Source: Pelodera strongyloides (Eukaryota > Nematoda > Chromadorea > Rhabditida > Rhabditidae). Taken from it: DNA of 64,000 nucleotides. The stretch lies in the NCBI GenBank assembly GCA_036852015.1, contig JAANDG010000034.1:372001-436000 (forward strand), read 5' to 3'. The translations under genes were made by a program, and so were the position numbers. This document shows, piece by piece, positions 12,049 through 23,543 of this stretch (positions are counted from its first letter, which is position 1; the number at the start of each line of letters is the position of its first letter). The notes under the pieces are model-generated. The model did not search any database and was not told the DNA's origin. It saw only the letters and a list, made by a program, of their open reading frames with translations.

Positions 12049-13470
12049 AGCGCCCATGTTGCCCCCAACAGTATTTCTCAAGGTTATCACAAGAGTTGAA
12101 CTCGTTAGAAAGGAGATTTTTTTGTAGTCAATTGTACTATTATTCTTTTTATTTATTCTTGAAAATCTTACAAACAGCTAAAAAGGACGGGAAAAAAAGA
12201 CTCCGTCTACGCTACAAAATTTGCTTCACTCACTAAACAGTTTTTTTTGCCAAAAAGTTCACAGAAAAAAATCATCAAAAAAATCAAAAATCATTTTTTT
12301 CGCCTCAAATGGATGTGCCTCAAAGTTCAAATTGCGTCCATCGTATCTAGGTTTATTATGTTTACTGTAATTTACCAAACGTTATGTTTACTGTAATTTT
12401 ACTCGGAGCTTTTATTATAGATTTGTGCTTTCTTTATAAAATAGTCGATGGCAATTCTAGATGACGACCTAGCAAATATGTACGGTGAAAACTGACTTTC
12501 GGAAGTGCTTTCAGCTAGCAGGGGCTTTAGCGGAGTGAAACTTGTTGCGCATTAGTTTGTAGATATTGTATCAATGACCCATTAGCGAATTTATTATAAA
12601 GAACTAATAAATTTAGCGTGGGCCCGACCCTTTAATTTATTCAGAGCCAAAAAATTCAGATACTAGATATATTTCCACGGAAATTCATTTTAAAGGCATC
12701 ATTTCGTGATACTGTCGGTGGTGTCTGCGAGGTTGAACCAAGGTTCAATGAAAGTTGTTTTTAAACAAGCACTTATAGATAGGCTATTAGCACACTTTTG
12801 GTCGTCCTTGTTTCCAAATCTCTTGAATCCTGAAGGTCATTCATTCCATAGCGCAATTTTCTGCAAATAGTTCATATCCGACAAATTGCATTATATTTAT
12901 GTGGTGTTTTGATCAATGCGCTTTTTTTGTGTTCACTGACTACAATTAGACAGCAAATTCGCCGAAACAAGCTCTAACTGAATGAAAATGTGATCGTTTT
13001 TTTTTGTAACTGAGCGGACATTAAAAGTGAATGGAGATTTCGTGAAAAAGTGATTACGTTATGTCTACTATTGTTCGTAATTGTCTAAAAAAAGACGAAG
13101 TAGAATATTGGGCTAGGAATTCAAAGTCCAAAAACCCAAGGGCATCCGAGTTATCGTAGCTGTACCGATTCGTCGTAACAAAAAATCTGAAGGGTAACAG
13201 AATTACCGTAGCCCATAGTCATAGTGATGGTGGCAGAAACTCTAATAGCCTGAGCAACAAATCGAGCACCCCCTGGCCTAAAAGGAAACATTACTATTTT
13301 GTGTGAACTTTGACCACTGTGCGAGGACATGTGCGATTCTGGATCAAACTACGAAGATGTTTAATTACAGTTGTCCATACTTCTCTGTGCTGTAGATGCT
13401 CTCCCCTGGTTCACGTTTCCATTCGACTTGCCCAAATATCCACTCGTTTCATTTGGGGATATCTTGGGCT
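12049..13470. other. Intergenic, no gene recognised
   Basis: AT-rich DNA with many homopolymer runs. A solo TIR-like end GTGGGCCCGACCCTTTAA occurs near 12617. No frame with coding character or convincing splice sites was found. Confidence 0.5.
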
Positions 13471-13474
13471 ATAT

Positions 13475-14007
13475 TTATCTATTGATCAATGCTAGCACCT
13501 TTGTCAGTTTGGTTTGGGTTACATCCGAGAGCCCCCCGCCTCTTTCCAGTTTTCTTGTTGTAGACGTTATGCACTGTTTTACATTCGACCGGTATGTAGA
13601 ATGAATGTTGATTGTACTCCTTTCCATCTCCAGAGGGACGAGTACATGTTCACATCCACGTTGATATTGACAGCTCATATCGCTAGCCAGATAATAGTGC
13701 TCGCCACACTGACACTTGAAGTGAAAGCCGTGCGACACCGGAGTGCAAACTGGGCTTGACACCTTGACAGCGTGATGGCGTGGAAAATGAACGAGAAAGT
13801 ATGTATGCGCACCGACTTTCACATCGCTTCTGTGTGACAGAACAGAGTTGCTCGGCGAAAACTACGTAACTCTTCACGTCTCTTCACTTTGTTCGGGCAA
13901 ACATGACAATGCACTATGACCATGGGATAGAACTGTACCGACCGACACCTTTGGGGAATGGTATATGTTGTCCACTCTTTCCTTCTATTTGCGTTGGCTT
14001 CTGGCAT
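13475..14007 (-). pseudogene. Possible exons of a cysteine-rich (EGF-like) protein
   Basis: Two overlapping minus-strand frames together give a cysteine-rich sequence. One contains CTPVSHGFHFKCQCGEHYY followed by LASDMSCQ, close to the second half of an EGF-like domain (C...g.f.C.C..G+.l..d...C). The upstream frame follows an AGATTTTAG acceptor at about 14008. The two frames cannot be joined through clear GT-AG sites, and no signal peptide or further domains were found. It may be a decayed gene fragment or a mis-read non-coding stretch. Confidence 0.25.
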
Positions 14008-14216
14008 CTAAAATCTCTTTGCGATTACAAGAGTATTCTAAGAGTTCTCTATTGTTCCAGCACCGACAAATTAACTCGTTAATTAATTAGCGTATTTGCG
14101 TAACAAAAGAGGCGACCGTATTATTTAACATATTTAACTTCATATGTGAATAAACTTTCTGAGTAACGCATTTCTTCACACAATACCACGCAATTATTTA
14201 CTAGACTTTTTCTAGA

Positions 14217-14613
14217 TTAAAGGGACAGGCCCATCAAAGTAAACCCATATTTACGATACGTCCATAGTGACTATCAAGCATTTTTATTACAATATATACA
14301 AACTAAATTTCACCATTATTCGCCCTAGACAACTTTTTTTCCAATGCGCTCTGCTCAAATGTATACCATAAAACTGCAGATTTCAAAGCTATATATGCAA
14401 ATTTTAATCGCATTATAATTTCACGATAAATTTGCATTGACGACAAGGATATTTGCGGCTCTACGGTATACATTTGAGCAGAGCGCATCGGAAAAAAGTT
14501 TTCAATGGCAAATAAATGTGAAATTTAGTTTGTATATATTGTAATAAAAATGTTTGATAGTCACTATGGACGTATCGTAAATATAGGTTTACTTTGATGG
14601 GCCTGTCCCTTTA
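14217..14613. repeat. Long TIR element, 397 bases
   Basis: Almost the whole element is inverted repeat. The left arm begins TTAAAGGGACAGGCCCATCA and the right arm ends with its inverse, TTTGATGGGCCTGTCCCTTTAA being split at the end. The inner arms carry CAATGCGCTCTGCTC and its inverse. Only a short loop is unpaired, so a transcript would fold into a hairpin of about 180 base pairs. The AGGCCCA(C/T) and CCCTTTAA ends relate it to the elements at 4356 and 18198. Confidence 0.85.
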
Positions 14614-14854
14614 ACGCGAATAATTAGCATGATGAATGTAATCCTTACAAAGAATAAGTTTATTTTTTAAGCTAACGATTGTATTAATAAATGAGTAACC
14701 TGCTAATCCTTCTACGGAATGAAGCGGTTAAAACCAACAACCGGCTAATTAACTTGTGTGCCCATAAACAATATGATTACATAGTCAATTTTGAGCCGAA
14801 GCTACTAAAGTCTGTTCCACGCAAGAGATTAAATAAACTTGGACACAATTTAAG

Positions 14855-15022
14855 GAGCAATTAAGAAGTACTTATATTGTCATTGAGAGTGCATCGAAGT
14901 ACTGTTTTTGCGAATTTCTTCCATTAGGACAACAGTTTAATTGAAGAGCAATTAGGAAGTATTTATAATCTTTTGTCATTGAATTGTAGCGAAATACTGT
15001 TTTTGCGTTAGTTTCTTCCATT
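14855..15022. repeat. Diverged tandem duplication, about 90-base unit
   Basis: Two adjacent copies of a unit running from GAGCAATTA through GAAGTA(C/T)TTATA to ACTGTTTTTGCG ... TTTCTTCCATT, with about 15% differences and small indels. No coding content. Confidence 0.7.
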
Positions 15023-15039
15023 CCTATGTGCCCGGGTGG

Positions 15040-15250
15040 GCGGTGCACCGCGCATCCAGCCAGAAAATAGGAGCGCGCGCGGAGCAGGCGTAGCCTGCCG
15101 CGTACCGCGTAGATGGGGGGGAGGGGGGGTCGCAGTTTGCTCAAGTTTGCTGTCTACGCGGATAGGTACGCCGTGTTTGGAGTATACGGATAGGTACGCG
15201 GTGTCTGGAGCCGCGTACCCTGCCGCACCCTCAGCCGCGCAGCGCACTGC
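15040..15250. repeat. GC-rich word-repeat island
   Basis: A GC-rich patch in AT-rich DNA. The words CGCGTACC, GGATAGGTACG, GCCGCG and their inverses recur. GATAGGTACG(C/T)(C/G)GTGT(C/T)TGGAG occurs twice. It is immediately followed by a tRNA-like sequence at 15262-15356, the arrangement also seen at 25.6 kb and 62 kb. Confidence 0.55.
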
Positions 15251-15261
15251 GCAATTTTGCA

Positions 15262-15356
15262 TGCGCGTTATGGTCAAGTGGTCTAAGGTCTAAGGCGCTG
15301 CGCTGGTTCCAGCTCATACTTAGTGAAAGCAGCAGGTTCGATGCCTGTTCGGTGCA
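15262..15356 (+). repeat. Degenerate class-II tRNA-like sequence
   Basis: Contains an A-box-like TGGTCAAGTGGTCTAAGG, with GTCTAAG duplicated in tandem, a long variable region and a B box AGGTTCGATGCCTGT. The acceptor arms pair poorly. It resembles a tRNA-Ser/Leu pseudogene or the head of a tRNA-derived SINE rather than a working tRNA. Confidence 0.55.
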
Positions 15357-16950
15357 TGTGTCTTTCGGAATTGTGGTAAATCAGTATGTCTGTCGAGAAC
15401 GAACCGAACAGCGCACCCACATCCAGCTGCGTAGTGCACCAAAAAGAGGGAATGAAGGCGGTTGGGCCCGTCGATGAGCACCAGAGATTCAACTATGTCC
15501 AGAAACCGTCTAAATTGTCTTACCCTCCGTAATCTCATTGTTATAACCCTACCCTCATATAGAATATAGAAATTCTCTAATTTCCAGATAACTTTGTGCT
15601 TTGATGTTCATACGTTAGATTGTTATTTTCAGACATGTTTCGTCCTGGAGCCCCTTTGTATCACTTATAACAAAAACGCAATATAGAACGTTCAAGATTT
15701 CTGATCAACTCAAAATGCACTAGATTGGAGGTTGGAACCTTGCCAAAGAATGAAAGTGTGCAGTCAATACAACAAATAAGCTCTTTTCCTAGAAAAAACC
15801 GAGATTTTGCAGCGTAGGCGAGCATCGGGATCAAGATTGAATGAATTTAATTTTATTCCCGCGCTTTAGTGCATTACCCCAAAGGCAGACACCTATTTTG
15901 TGCATAATATTGCGCACTTCTTATATAATTTAGTTAGCCGCGTAAACGGTCGGACTTATTAGGTCAAATGTACGACAAGTTCTTGTTATTTGCAGCAGAA
16001 CAAATTCAGAATAGTATTGACCTATTCTCGATAATTTTTGTTCACAAATATTGTTGAATGAGTTTTGTCGCGCAGGGCTAAAAGTTAAGTTAAATATTAA
16101 ATATTAAATATTTATTAACACATAAAATGTGTGCATCAATATGATGAAAGGTTGACAAGCATCAATTGAAGTTACGCTCACTAGTTGCAACTTACGCTCA
16201 TTAGTTGCATAATGTGTAACTGAACCAACTGATGGTGGGTAAAATTCCACGGAGATTTGTGATTTTCCCTACCCAGTAGCGGCAGCTGTGGAAAAAAAAC
16301 CAATGTACCTTCCAGCTTTATAATGAGACGTTGCTGACTTTGAAGTGTAAAAACAATTCAGCCTGAAACATGAGATTTGAACCAGGGCGGTTATCCCAAC
16401 ACTTCACTGGGTCGCTCAATTGATCAAGTTCCCAGAAATTTCCACACGCGAAACCTATTTTGTTCCCGATGTGTTCCTATATTCAATTGCTTGTATGTAA
16501 GGCGCTCTTTTAGGTTCAGAATCTGAGTGTTTGAGTGCTGTTCGTAGCCCTTGATCACATTATAATAGAATCGTCACAAGGTGGCAATTGTGTTTTGCAC
16601 TCGAACAATGCCGGTTTTCATGGAAATTGATCAAGTTAGATAATAATTAACAGGCATATGGTATGAAAAGGGGCGGGACTTCTTCTTCATATATCGGGCA
16701 ACGAAGGCGGGGCTATCCAGGCTATCCGCTGCCCTCCTACTGGACACTGTGGACAGAGAGTTGGTTATGACTCGCCCACTCGCCCATACCTACAGTAGGA
16801 CGGACATTTTTAAACACTTACTGGTAGCGAACCGAACAGTTCGTTATCGACCGTCTGCATTTTCTCATTTGCATTGTCATGTTCACGTTTGTTTGGAATG
16901 CCCTAGAAAGTTGTACACTTCGATTATATTCATAAATTAAATGGTTCATT
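15357..16950. other. Intergenic, no gene recognised
   Basis: Upstream region of the neuropeptide gene at 16972. Only small open frames; no repeat of note apart from TA-rich runs near 16090-16120. The promoter of the downstream gene should be here. Confidence 0.5.
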
Positions 16951-16971
16951 ATTTCAGAGTTGAATACGACA

Positions 16972-17472
16972 ATGAGCCTCGGTGTTGCACATTCTGTGGT
17001 GCTATTTCCGCTATTCCTAATTTGCTCCTCTATGTTGGCTGCCAATGCTCAACCTTTGTAAGTTTTTTTTCCCATATGTTTTCTTCGACTTTCTAGTTTT
17101 CGATTGTGAGCTCGTATTTTCATTAGACTTTTTTTTCCATTTTTCCATCTTCCGCAGTTCATAATGAGGCATAGAGGCAACATCCAAGCCAATTCCATTG
17201 TTATCACTTCTCCTAAACATTAACTTATTACTGTAATTTATATGTTGTAGCATTAATCTGCTTTCAGGCCAAGTGGATCACAATCGGACCCGGCAGAAGC
17301 GAGTTCTTCTGCTTCCAAGTACGACCGTATGTGTTTCTTCTCACCATTGTCGTGCCTTTATCCCAAAGGTGTTCAATTTGCCAATCTATCAACTCATAAT
17401 AGGATACGGGCTGGACGAAGAAGAATTGCAGCATCTTTGATAAGGCAAATTGCTGCAACTACCTCGTTTTAA
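16972..17472 (+). CDS. Allatostatin-C-like neuropeptide precursor, copy A
   Basis: Two exons, 16972-17057 and 17268-17472, code for 96 residues. Exon 1 is a signal peptide (MSLGVAHSVVLFPLFLICSS ending ...ANAQP). Exon 2 carries MCFFSPLSC (Cys51 and Cys58), matching the arthropod allatostatin-C ring C[YF]F[NS]P[IL]SC with the same six-residue spacing; in insects this is a disulfide-closed peptide acting on somatostatin-type receptors. Downstream are GRRR (78-81), a possible convertase or amidation site, and a conserved tail RIAASLIRQIA. An ATTTCAG acceptor at 16951-16957 lies 14 bases before the ATG, suggesting leader trans-splicing. The start is the only ATG giving a signal peptide. A paralogue with the same intron phase lies inverted at 24021-23544. 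Peptide identity is inferred from motif and architecture. Confidence 0.8.
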
Positions 17473-19930
17473 AATTAGGCAGGATATAGGCATCATATCA
17501 TCGACTGAGGACAAATGACTTCTTTGGTTAGATGCAAAGCTGCTTGCTCTCTCTTTCGTGTATACTTATTTTGAGCTTCGCGGTTTTTTGTAACTGTCTA
17601 TTGCCAAAATAGGAAATGCAGATTTGCAAGCAAATATGTTTTCTTTATGGTACAAGATACTATCGCACCATGATAATAAGCTTTTCATTTTAGTGCATGC
17701 GGTATGTTTTTTTTAGATATGAAACCACCATATTTCCTAGAAATGTTTGCATTTTTGTACCAAATGTAAGAGTTAGTCAATCAAGGTAGTAGGAAGCCAC
17801 TTACAAATAGCTTTCGTTAGTGTTCAGTCAATGTATAACATACGAGTTTTTCAAAAATCTCTTCCAAACAAAATACGGGTCGTTTCAAATAGGTTTCACA
17901 AATAGTGTGCGTTTTTTTCTTAAACTGCCATTGTTCTAATAAAGCGTTTTGTTTATTTGATTTTCTGGACTTCCACGATTTGTATTCATGTTTGCAATAT
18001 AGTTAAGTAGAGTGTGTCTACTAAATATCTGTAAAGTGTAGGCATTAAATCCGATTAAGAGGAATTAGAAAGAAAAATTTGAATTTGAACTCTAAAACAG
18101 TTTATCTTTCTTTTTAATGATACCAGATTTGGAATGTAGAGATTAATGAAAACTTGCAGAAGCAAATTAATTATGCGATTACAACGGTTGCTTTTATTAG
18201 GCCTGAAAGGATCATGCCCACGTATAAAATTTCCCAAATTTTTCTGTGATGAAACTCCCGGATTACGAAAACGTGTCTTCGAGAACTGTTTTGCGTAATA
18301 TGCAGAATAGTTGAGTTATTAGGAAATGAAATCCCAGCTAGATTCCATACACAGCACCCAAGAAATAGCAAAAACGGGTTTCTGGTCGTGCAATGGGTTG
18401 AAAACCTAATATGTCAACATTGATTCCAACAATATCAAGAAGTATTTTAGGACACAAATAATTGTGCTTTCAAGCACAGACTGCGGTTCACTTCTGAGGA
18501 CCTTCGGTTGTGAATATCTTCCAGAATTTTGTATATTGTACAAATGGGTTTTCGCAGCCACCTTTGCGCAATCCGGGATCGCTATCAAAGAAAAATTGGG
18601 GAAAGCCTTTCTATGTGCTTCTGAGCCTTGCGATGAACATGCTAACAACATTCAGAAAGAGCGGTCTATTATAAAACTACCCAAAAAACCACTGATGTTA
18701 TTTGAAGCTGCAGTAAAATGCTAATGTTGAATTTCATGACCACATCCGCAATAACAACAAGATAATTGCTAAAACAATGCATCTCTATCCCCCTATTGGA
18801 TGTACTATTGTAATCGGGTATATCCCAGCTAGATACGCCCAGTTTCTCCAAAGCCCTTGACTTGGGACCATTATATTCATGCCTGTACTACAGTAAGATC
18901 GCAGAATTGGGCGAAAAATGAAATATCTATCCGCATAGATGTGTTGAGAGTGGAACCGGAAAAAACATTAAGCAGGAATTTTAACTGGAATTATTCCCGG
19001 AAAAGAGGATCTTTTGTGTGTGCGGAAACGAAAGTTAACTTTCATCTCCGTTTGCGCGCCACTCTGACAGTCTTTCCAGTTCTCCCTCCGCGGTCCACTG
19101 TGGGGAACTTGAATGGTACTTCTCAACATAGAAGTCGCGTAGCGTGAATGGGAGGCTTTTCTAATGAACTATTTTATGTTCACCTAACAACAAAGCTATC
19201 CGACCTCCGACCTCAAGAAACCTCAAGAACGAAAATCCTCATGAAACACCTACGGTCGTGTTGGTTAGTTATAAATACCATGTACCCTCAGAACAAAATA
19301 ATACACTTGAGTCTTAGCTCGTCCAGCAACTCTCAACAGTCCTGCCAGGACCTACGGACGCGGAAAACCTTGATTCTGAAACCTTTTGTACTGATTGTGA
19401 GTTTATTTATATGGGGTGATTTATATGGGGTCAAATCAAAAATAAAGAAAGGGATGACTTGATGTGACCCCATCCCTTTAATGAAAGGATTGACCTGCAT
19501 TACTGCATTAGTATTTTCGACCCTACATGCCTACACCCCTGCACTAGGAAAACTCCATATAAAAAAACAGGAAATATCTTTGGCAGGAAATTAGGTAGGT
19601 GTCCGTGAAATATAACTTCCCGTCATAGCTTCACCGCCCTAGTCGGTTTGACGCGCAGTTAGCGAGGTTAGCCCTTTGAGTAGACTACCTTTAGGACGAC
19701 AACTGGCTTCAATCTCCCTAAGGGGTGCATCCCCAACAAAAACACTTAGGATCATCGAGGTATTTCTTGAACCAGGCGTAGACCAAACTAACGTAGGCGG
19801 TTGTTTAAAAGATATGTTTGAAGGAAACCATGAGCCGTCACGTTGGCCCAACTACATACTGATCCAAGAGACCGAGAAGTCGCAGCTGGGACACCACAAA
19901 AGTGATGTTCAAAGCATCGACAATGAACTC
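17473..19930. other. Intergenic, with one TIR element
   Basis: Holds the TIR element at 18198-18606 (separate entry). A possible poly(A) signal AATAAAG for copy A lies near 17939. Otherwise only short frames without coding character. The repeated phrase TTATATGGGGTGA/TTATATGGGGTCA occurs at about 19408-19432. Confidence 0.5.
18198..18606. repeat. TIR element (CAGGCCCAC family), copy 2
   Basis: Full-length diverged relative of 4356-4806. The two share, in order, a CCCACGTATAAAA-like left arm, GAT(G)AA(A/T)CTCCC(A/G)GATTAC, GTACG/GTCGTGCA...GGGTTGAAAA, ATATGT..ACATTGATT and the mirrored right arm ending in GCCTTT. No coding frame. Confidence 0.7.
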
Positions 19931-19933
19931 GAG

Positions 19934-20703
19934 TTAAGGGTCATGTTTGTGCCAGCACTCACAGATGAACTTCTGCAGGCTCTCTCGGTGGTTGCATACG
20001 CGCACACCTAAAATAAAATAAATATTGAACCGGTGGCCCAACAATGCAGGAAATTCAAACTCCTCTAGGTTAATGTCCTCCGCGAACCTCCTCCAAGGTG
20101 TGTTAATCCCGTGCACCGATGCAGAACGTTTGCCTGAAAGTGGTGGTATGCATTTTTATCAATTTCATAGTATAAGGCAGTATAAATGGTTCTTTTTGTA
20201 ACGCATTCCAAATTTCTTTATACTATACTTCATACGGGATGCCATCGCTATAGTTCAACGGAACCTATACCCTACCCTATTATCCCGCTTTAATCAATGA
20301 GGAAAAATAGCCAACAAATGTAATGTGATCTGTATATATTAGCTTACAATTAAATTACAATTAGAGTAACCAATTTATACTAAACTCGCCGAACAACCTT
20401 GAGAATTCTGAGATGACCATAAACGCAAGGGGCTCCTTCACCGGTCCACTTCCCAGCGATAGACTCCTGCTCCCGGAAGACCTTCCTGACCACGTCCGGC
20501 ATGTTGCTAAGGTGATGGAGCTGACCGAAGAAGGTATCGATCTTCGTAGCTGCTTCCCGTTCTCCAGCTGTCATGCTCCCCCACTTGTCTTGCACAATAG
20601 TCAGAAATTCCTCCTTAGCTGAAGTCAGCAAGTCGGTGAATTTTCGCTGGGTGGCTGCACTGTCCGACTGTGTGCTATAGATAAGACATACAAGTCGCTC
20701 CAT
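19934..20703 (-). pseudogene. Fragment of a transposon-associated protein
   Basis: Frame 20703-20380 (107 residues) reads TAGEREAATKIDTFFGQLHH LSNMPD.... It resembles the '..ffC.LH.L.N.A' segment of a protein family common in invertebrate mobile-element loci. About 260 bases on, the frame 20116-19934 gives LLGHRFNIYFILGVRVCNHR followed by ESLQKFI, which fits the next segment of such proteins ('GnRFN..F...vvy.h...i..F'). Stops and gaps between them suggest a degraded copy. Tandem and word repeats follow upstream (20880-21490). The family assignment is from memory of the motif, not from a search. Confidence 0.4.
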
Positions 20704-20879
20704 AAGTTGAATAAGGAGTGCTCTCCAACCCGCGCAAGAATGTCCACATGTGTGTTGAGATGGACCTTCGCAGACTTGTCGACGACTTCTCTCAAGACAC
20801 ATTAGAGGACCTTTGGCTCCCCATCTACATGGTAGCCCAATCCGTATTCCTGCAGCTTCTTCCCACAATTTTTGAAACG

Positions 20880-21110
20880 TCGAGTCGTCGCGCCAAAAAA
20901 AGACCCGAGGAGCCTTGGGCCGAAGCCCAAAGCCTCTCGGATCTTTAGAAAATGAGTAAAATAGTGAATTTCTGAAATGCCGTGTCCAAAAGCCTCTCGG
21001 GTCTCTAGAAAATGCGTAAAATTGTGAATTTCTGAAATATCGAGTCATCGAACCAAAAAAAAACGAGGAACCTTGGGCCGAAGCACAAAGCCTCTCGGGT
21101 CTTTAGAGAA
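20880..21110. repeat. Word-repeat island with AAGCCTCTCGG units
   Basis: The phrase AAGCCTCTCGG(A/G)TCT..TAGA(A/G)AATG.GTAAAAT occurs three times (about 20929, 20991, 21089), and CCTTGGGCCGAAGC(C/A)CAAAG twice, itself containing the inverted words TTGGGC/GCCCAA. It lies just upstream of the degraded transposon frame. Confidence 0.65.
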
Positions 21111-21189
21111 TGAGTAAAATACTGGAGAACAGATCTGAATGAGAGTGGCTGTTTCGGCGGAGGGAGGGAGGGTGAAGCAAAGTGGGTAT

Positions 21190-21490
21190 ATTGGCGGTGT
21201 GGTTTTAGGTTTTAGAGCAAGTGTGATGATGTAAAACAGATACAGCGAGTTAGAAATAATGTATTCAAAGTGGTAAAGGTCAATCGAGACAGATTATAAT
21301 AAAAATGGGAATATAGGCGGGGGTTTTAGGTTTTAGATCAAGCTGAGTTGATGCAAAACAGATACAACCGCTTAGAATTATGTATTCAAAATGGTAAAGG
21401 ACAATGGAGAGTGGAGACCGATTTAATCAAAATGAATATTTAAGCGGTGTGGTTTTAGATTTTAGAGCAAGCTGGTGATGTAAAACAGAA
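21190..21490. repeat. Satellite, about 122-base unit, 2.5 copies
   Basis: Units start GGCGGTGTGGTTTTAGGTTT at about 21193, 21317 and 21442. Each has TTTTAGA.CAAG....GATG.AAAACAGA and, in the full copies, TATTCAAA(G/A)TGGTAAAGG. The copies differ by substitutions and 2-4 base indels. No open frame. Confidence 0.8.
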
Positions 21491-22762
21491 ATAATATGCA
21501 CGGTGAATAATGAGAAAATAGTACATACCTCCTGTTGGATCGTCCAATCTCCAAAATTGTAAAAATAATCGATACCAAATAATTGGGATTTCAGAGAAAA
21601 TTCACACCTGAAAGGAGAAATATCAAGAATATGTGGTACAAGTTCCAAAAAGGGAATACAGCAACAGTGGTCTTTCTGAATTCGATTATCTTAAATTCGA
21701 AGAAATGTACTTTTATCGAAACTTGGCAAAAAAATCCACTATTTTGACGTTCACAGGGACAATAAAACCTATAATAGTTAACATACAATAACAACAACAA
21801 AAAAAATACACGTAAAAGAACTTAAAACAAATAACACGGGAAAAGGGGACATTTTAGGCCAGTAAAAAAAGGACCGCGAGTGACCTCAGCTTTCTCTGCT
21901 CTCACCCCCCCCCCCTTCTAACATAGTAGAGGGGCAGAGAAGGAAATATGTTTTTTTGCCACGAATTCAAAAAAAAAGAAGGTTTTTATGCAAAAATGGT
22001 TAAAAAAAAGTTTGCACCGATAGAATTCGCTGAAATAAACGTAGAAATTAGGTCACGAAGCAAAGAATAACTGCCGTGAAATTTGGTGAGAGCGCACGGA
22101 GCACGAAGTACAGCTGAATTACAACAAATTAACTACCTGTACTGATACAAACTGTCAAGACCCCAATTTATGTTATGATCATTCCTCGTGACTTTATGAT
22201 TGCAGACAGCTGTTCAATACCTCCCCATCGTTTATGTGCTGATATAATTAAGGTACGAAGAAAATTAGGAATGATTCTTTGCCCAACGCTCTGCACGCCG
22301 TTTGGTATGACTCCAAACTCCAACACCAACGGCTTCCAAACTTGTTTCGATCATGGAAAGCCTCCTCAGGCGGCGTTAACTCAGGTGAACTTATATTTGT
22401 GCGGAGTATTTTTTGTATTATAGCAGTGTTATGATTTAGTTTGTAGTTTGTATGCTGTTTTCTTTTCTTATCATTGCACACTTTCTGAGCTTACATTGTC
22501 ATTTTGCATCCCATATTGATGCGTGCTGTATGCCAATAAAAGTTATTCCGCACTGAAATTTATATTTTTCCTAGACGCAATCTGTTTCCACCTTCGATTT
22601 CTTTTATTTTCACAAAAAAACATTTACACGATTGCACGATCAAACACTCTTCTCTCATCGTAACACTCTTCTCTCATTGTTTCCCATTCCCTTTAGAATT
22701 GATTGCTTGGATAATAGAAAAGGAAATATCGTCTTGTTCTAATGTTCTTGTGTATCTACGAT

Positions 22763-22847
22763 TTGAGCGTCACGTCACTTGTAATGTCGTTTTGGGCGTC
22801 ACGTCACTTGTAATGTCGTTTTGAGCGTCACGTCACTTGTAATGTAG
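22763..22847. repeat. 29-base tandem repeat with CRE-like core, about 3 copies
   Basis: Three units of GAGCGTCACGTCACTTGTAA plus 9 further bases, at 22765, 22794 and 22823, with one G/A difference. Each contains CGTCACGTCA, two overlapping TGACG half-sites of the bZIP (CREB/ATF) type. It is about 700 bases from the 3' end of neuropeptide copy B. A regulatory role is a guess. Confidence 0.8.
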
Positions 22848-23543
22848 CAGCAGTTGCTCTCTACATGTGCATTCTTTGAACTCTGTACGCATTATATGGC
22901 GCAGTGCACGACAACGTGAATCTCTGAACCAATGTGAATCCTGGAGCGAAACGCACATCATTCATACATACAATCAAACAAACAAGATCCAAACTTTATA
23001 TAATGTATTTACAAGTTTATTAGGAAATATCTGTAAAAGAACCGTACATGGCAGAACAAATGATATAACAAAATAGAAGTGAAGACCACCCAAAAGAATG
23101 TAGTGTACCAAAATAGACAGTTGCTACGGAAGCAAAATACATATGTATATGTTTGGTAATTCGAAACAATGAATAGTGAAGGAAGATACTCGTTACTAAA
23201 TGAGGTAAGGGGGGGGAAGCTAATAGCAACCAATATGACCATTTTCAAACTGTTAAACCCCCGAAGTTACATAAAACATGTTCTTATATCTTAGTTTTTG
23301 TAAACATACTAAATATTTGAATTCTAAATTTCTACATCAATACTACAATACTAGGAATGGTACTATTGCTATGTACAATAACATAAAAATTCCACTTCTA
23401 AAGTCATTACTTGATTCAAGTCAAAGGACTCCCAAGAGTAAATTACTGATGTAGACAGTTCACGGAGACTATATTAGGAAAGGCCTTTCCGACACTCTAC
23501 CACATGGATGAGCTCACGTAACTGTGTGCTCGATTTGAAACGA

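Noticed and set aside
15036..15492. Overlapping frames on both strands across the GC-rich island and tRNA-like sequence
   Set aside because: They follow word repeats and the antisense of a B box; no splice or family support.
22745..22850. CRISPR-like array of 29-base repeats
   Set aside because: Units are directly adjacent with no unique spacers, and the genome is animal.
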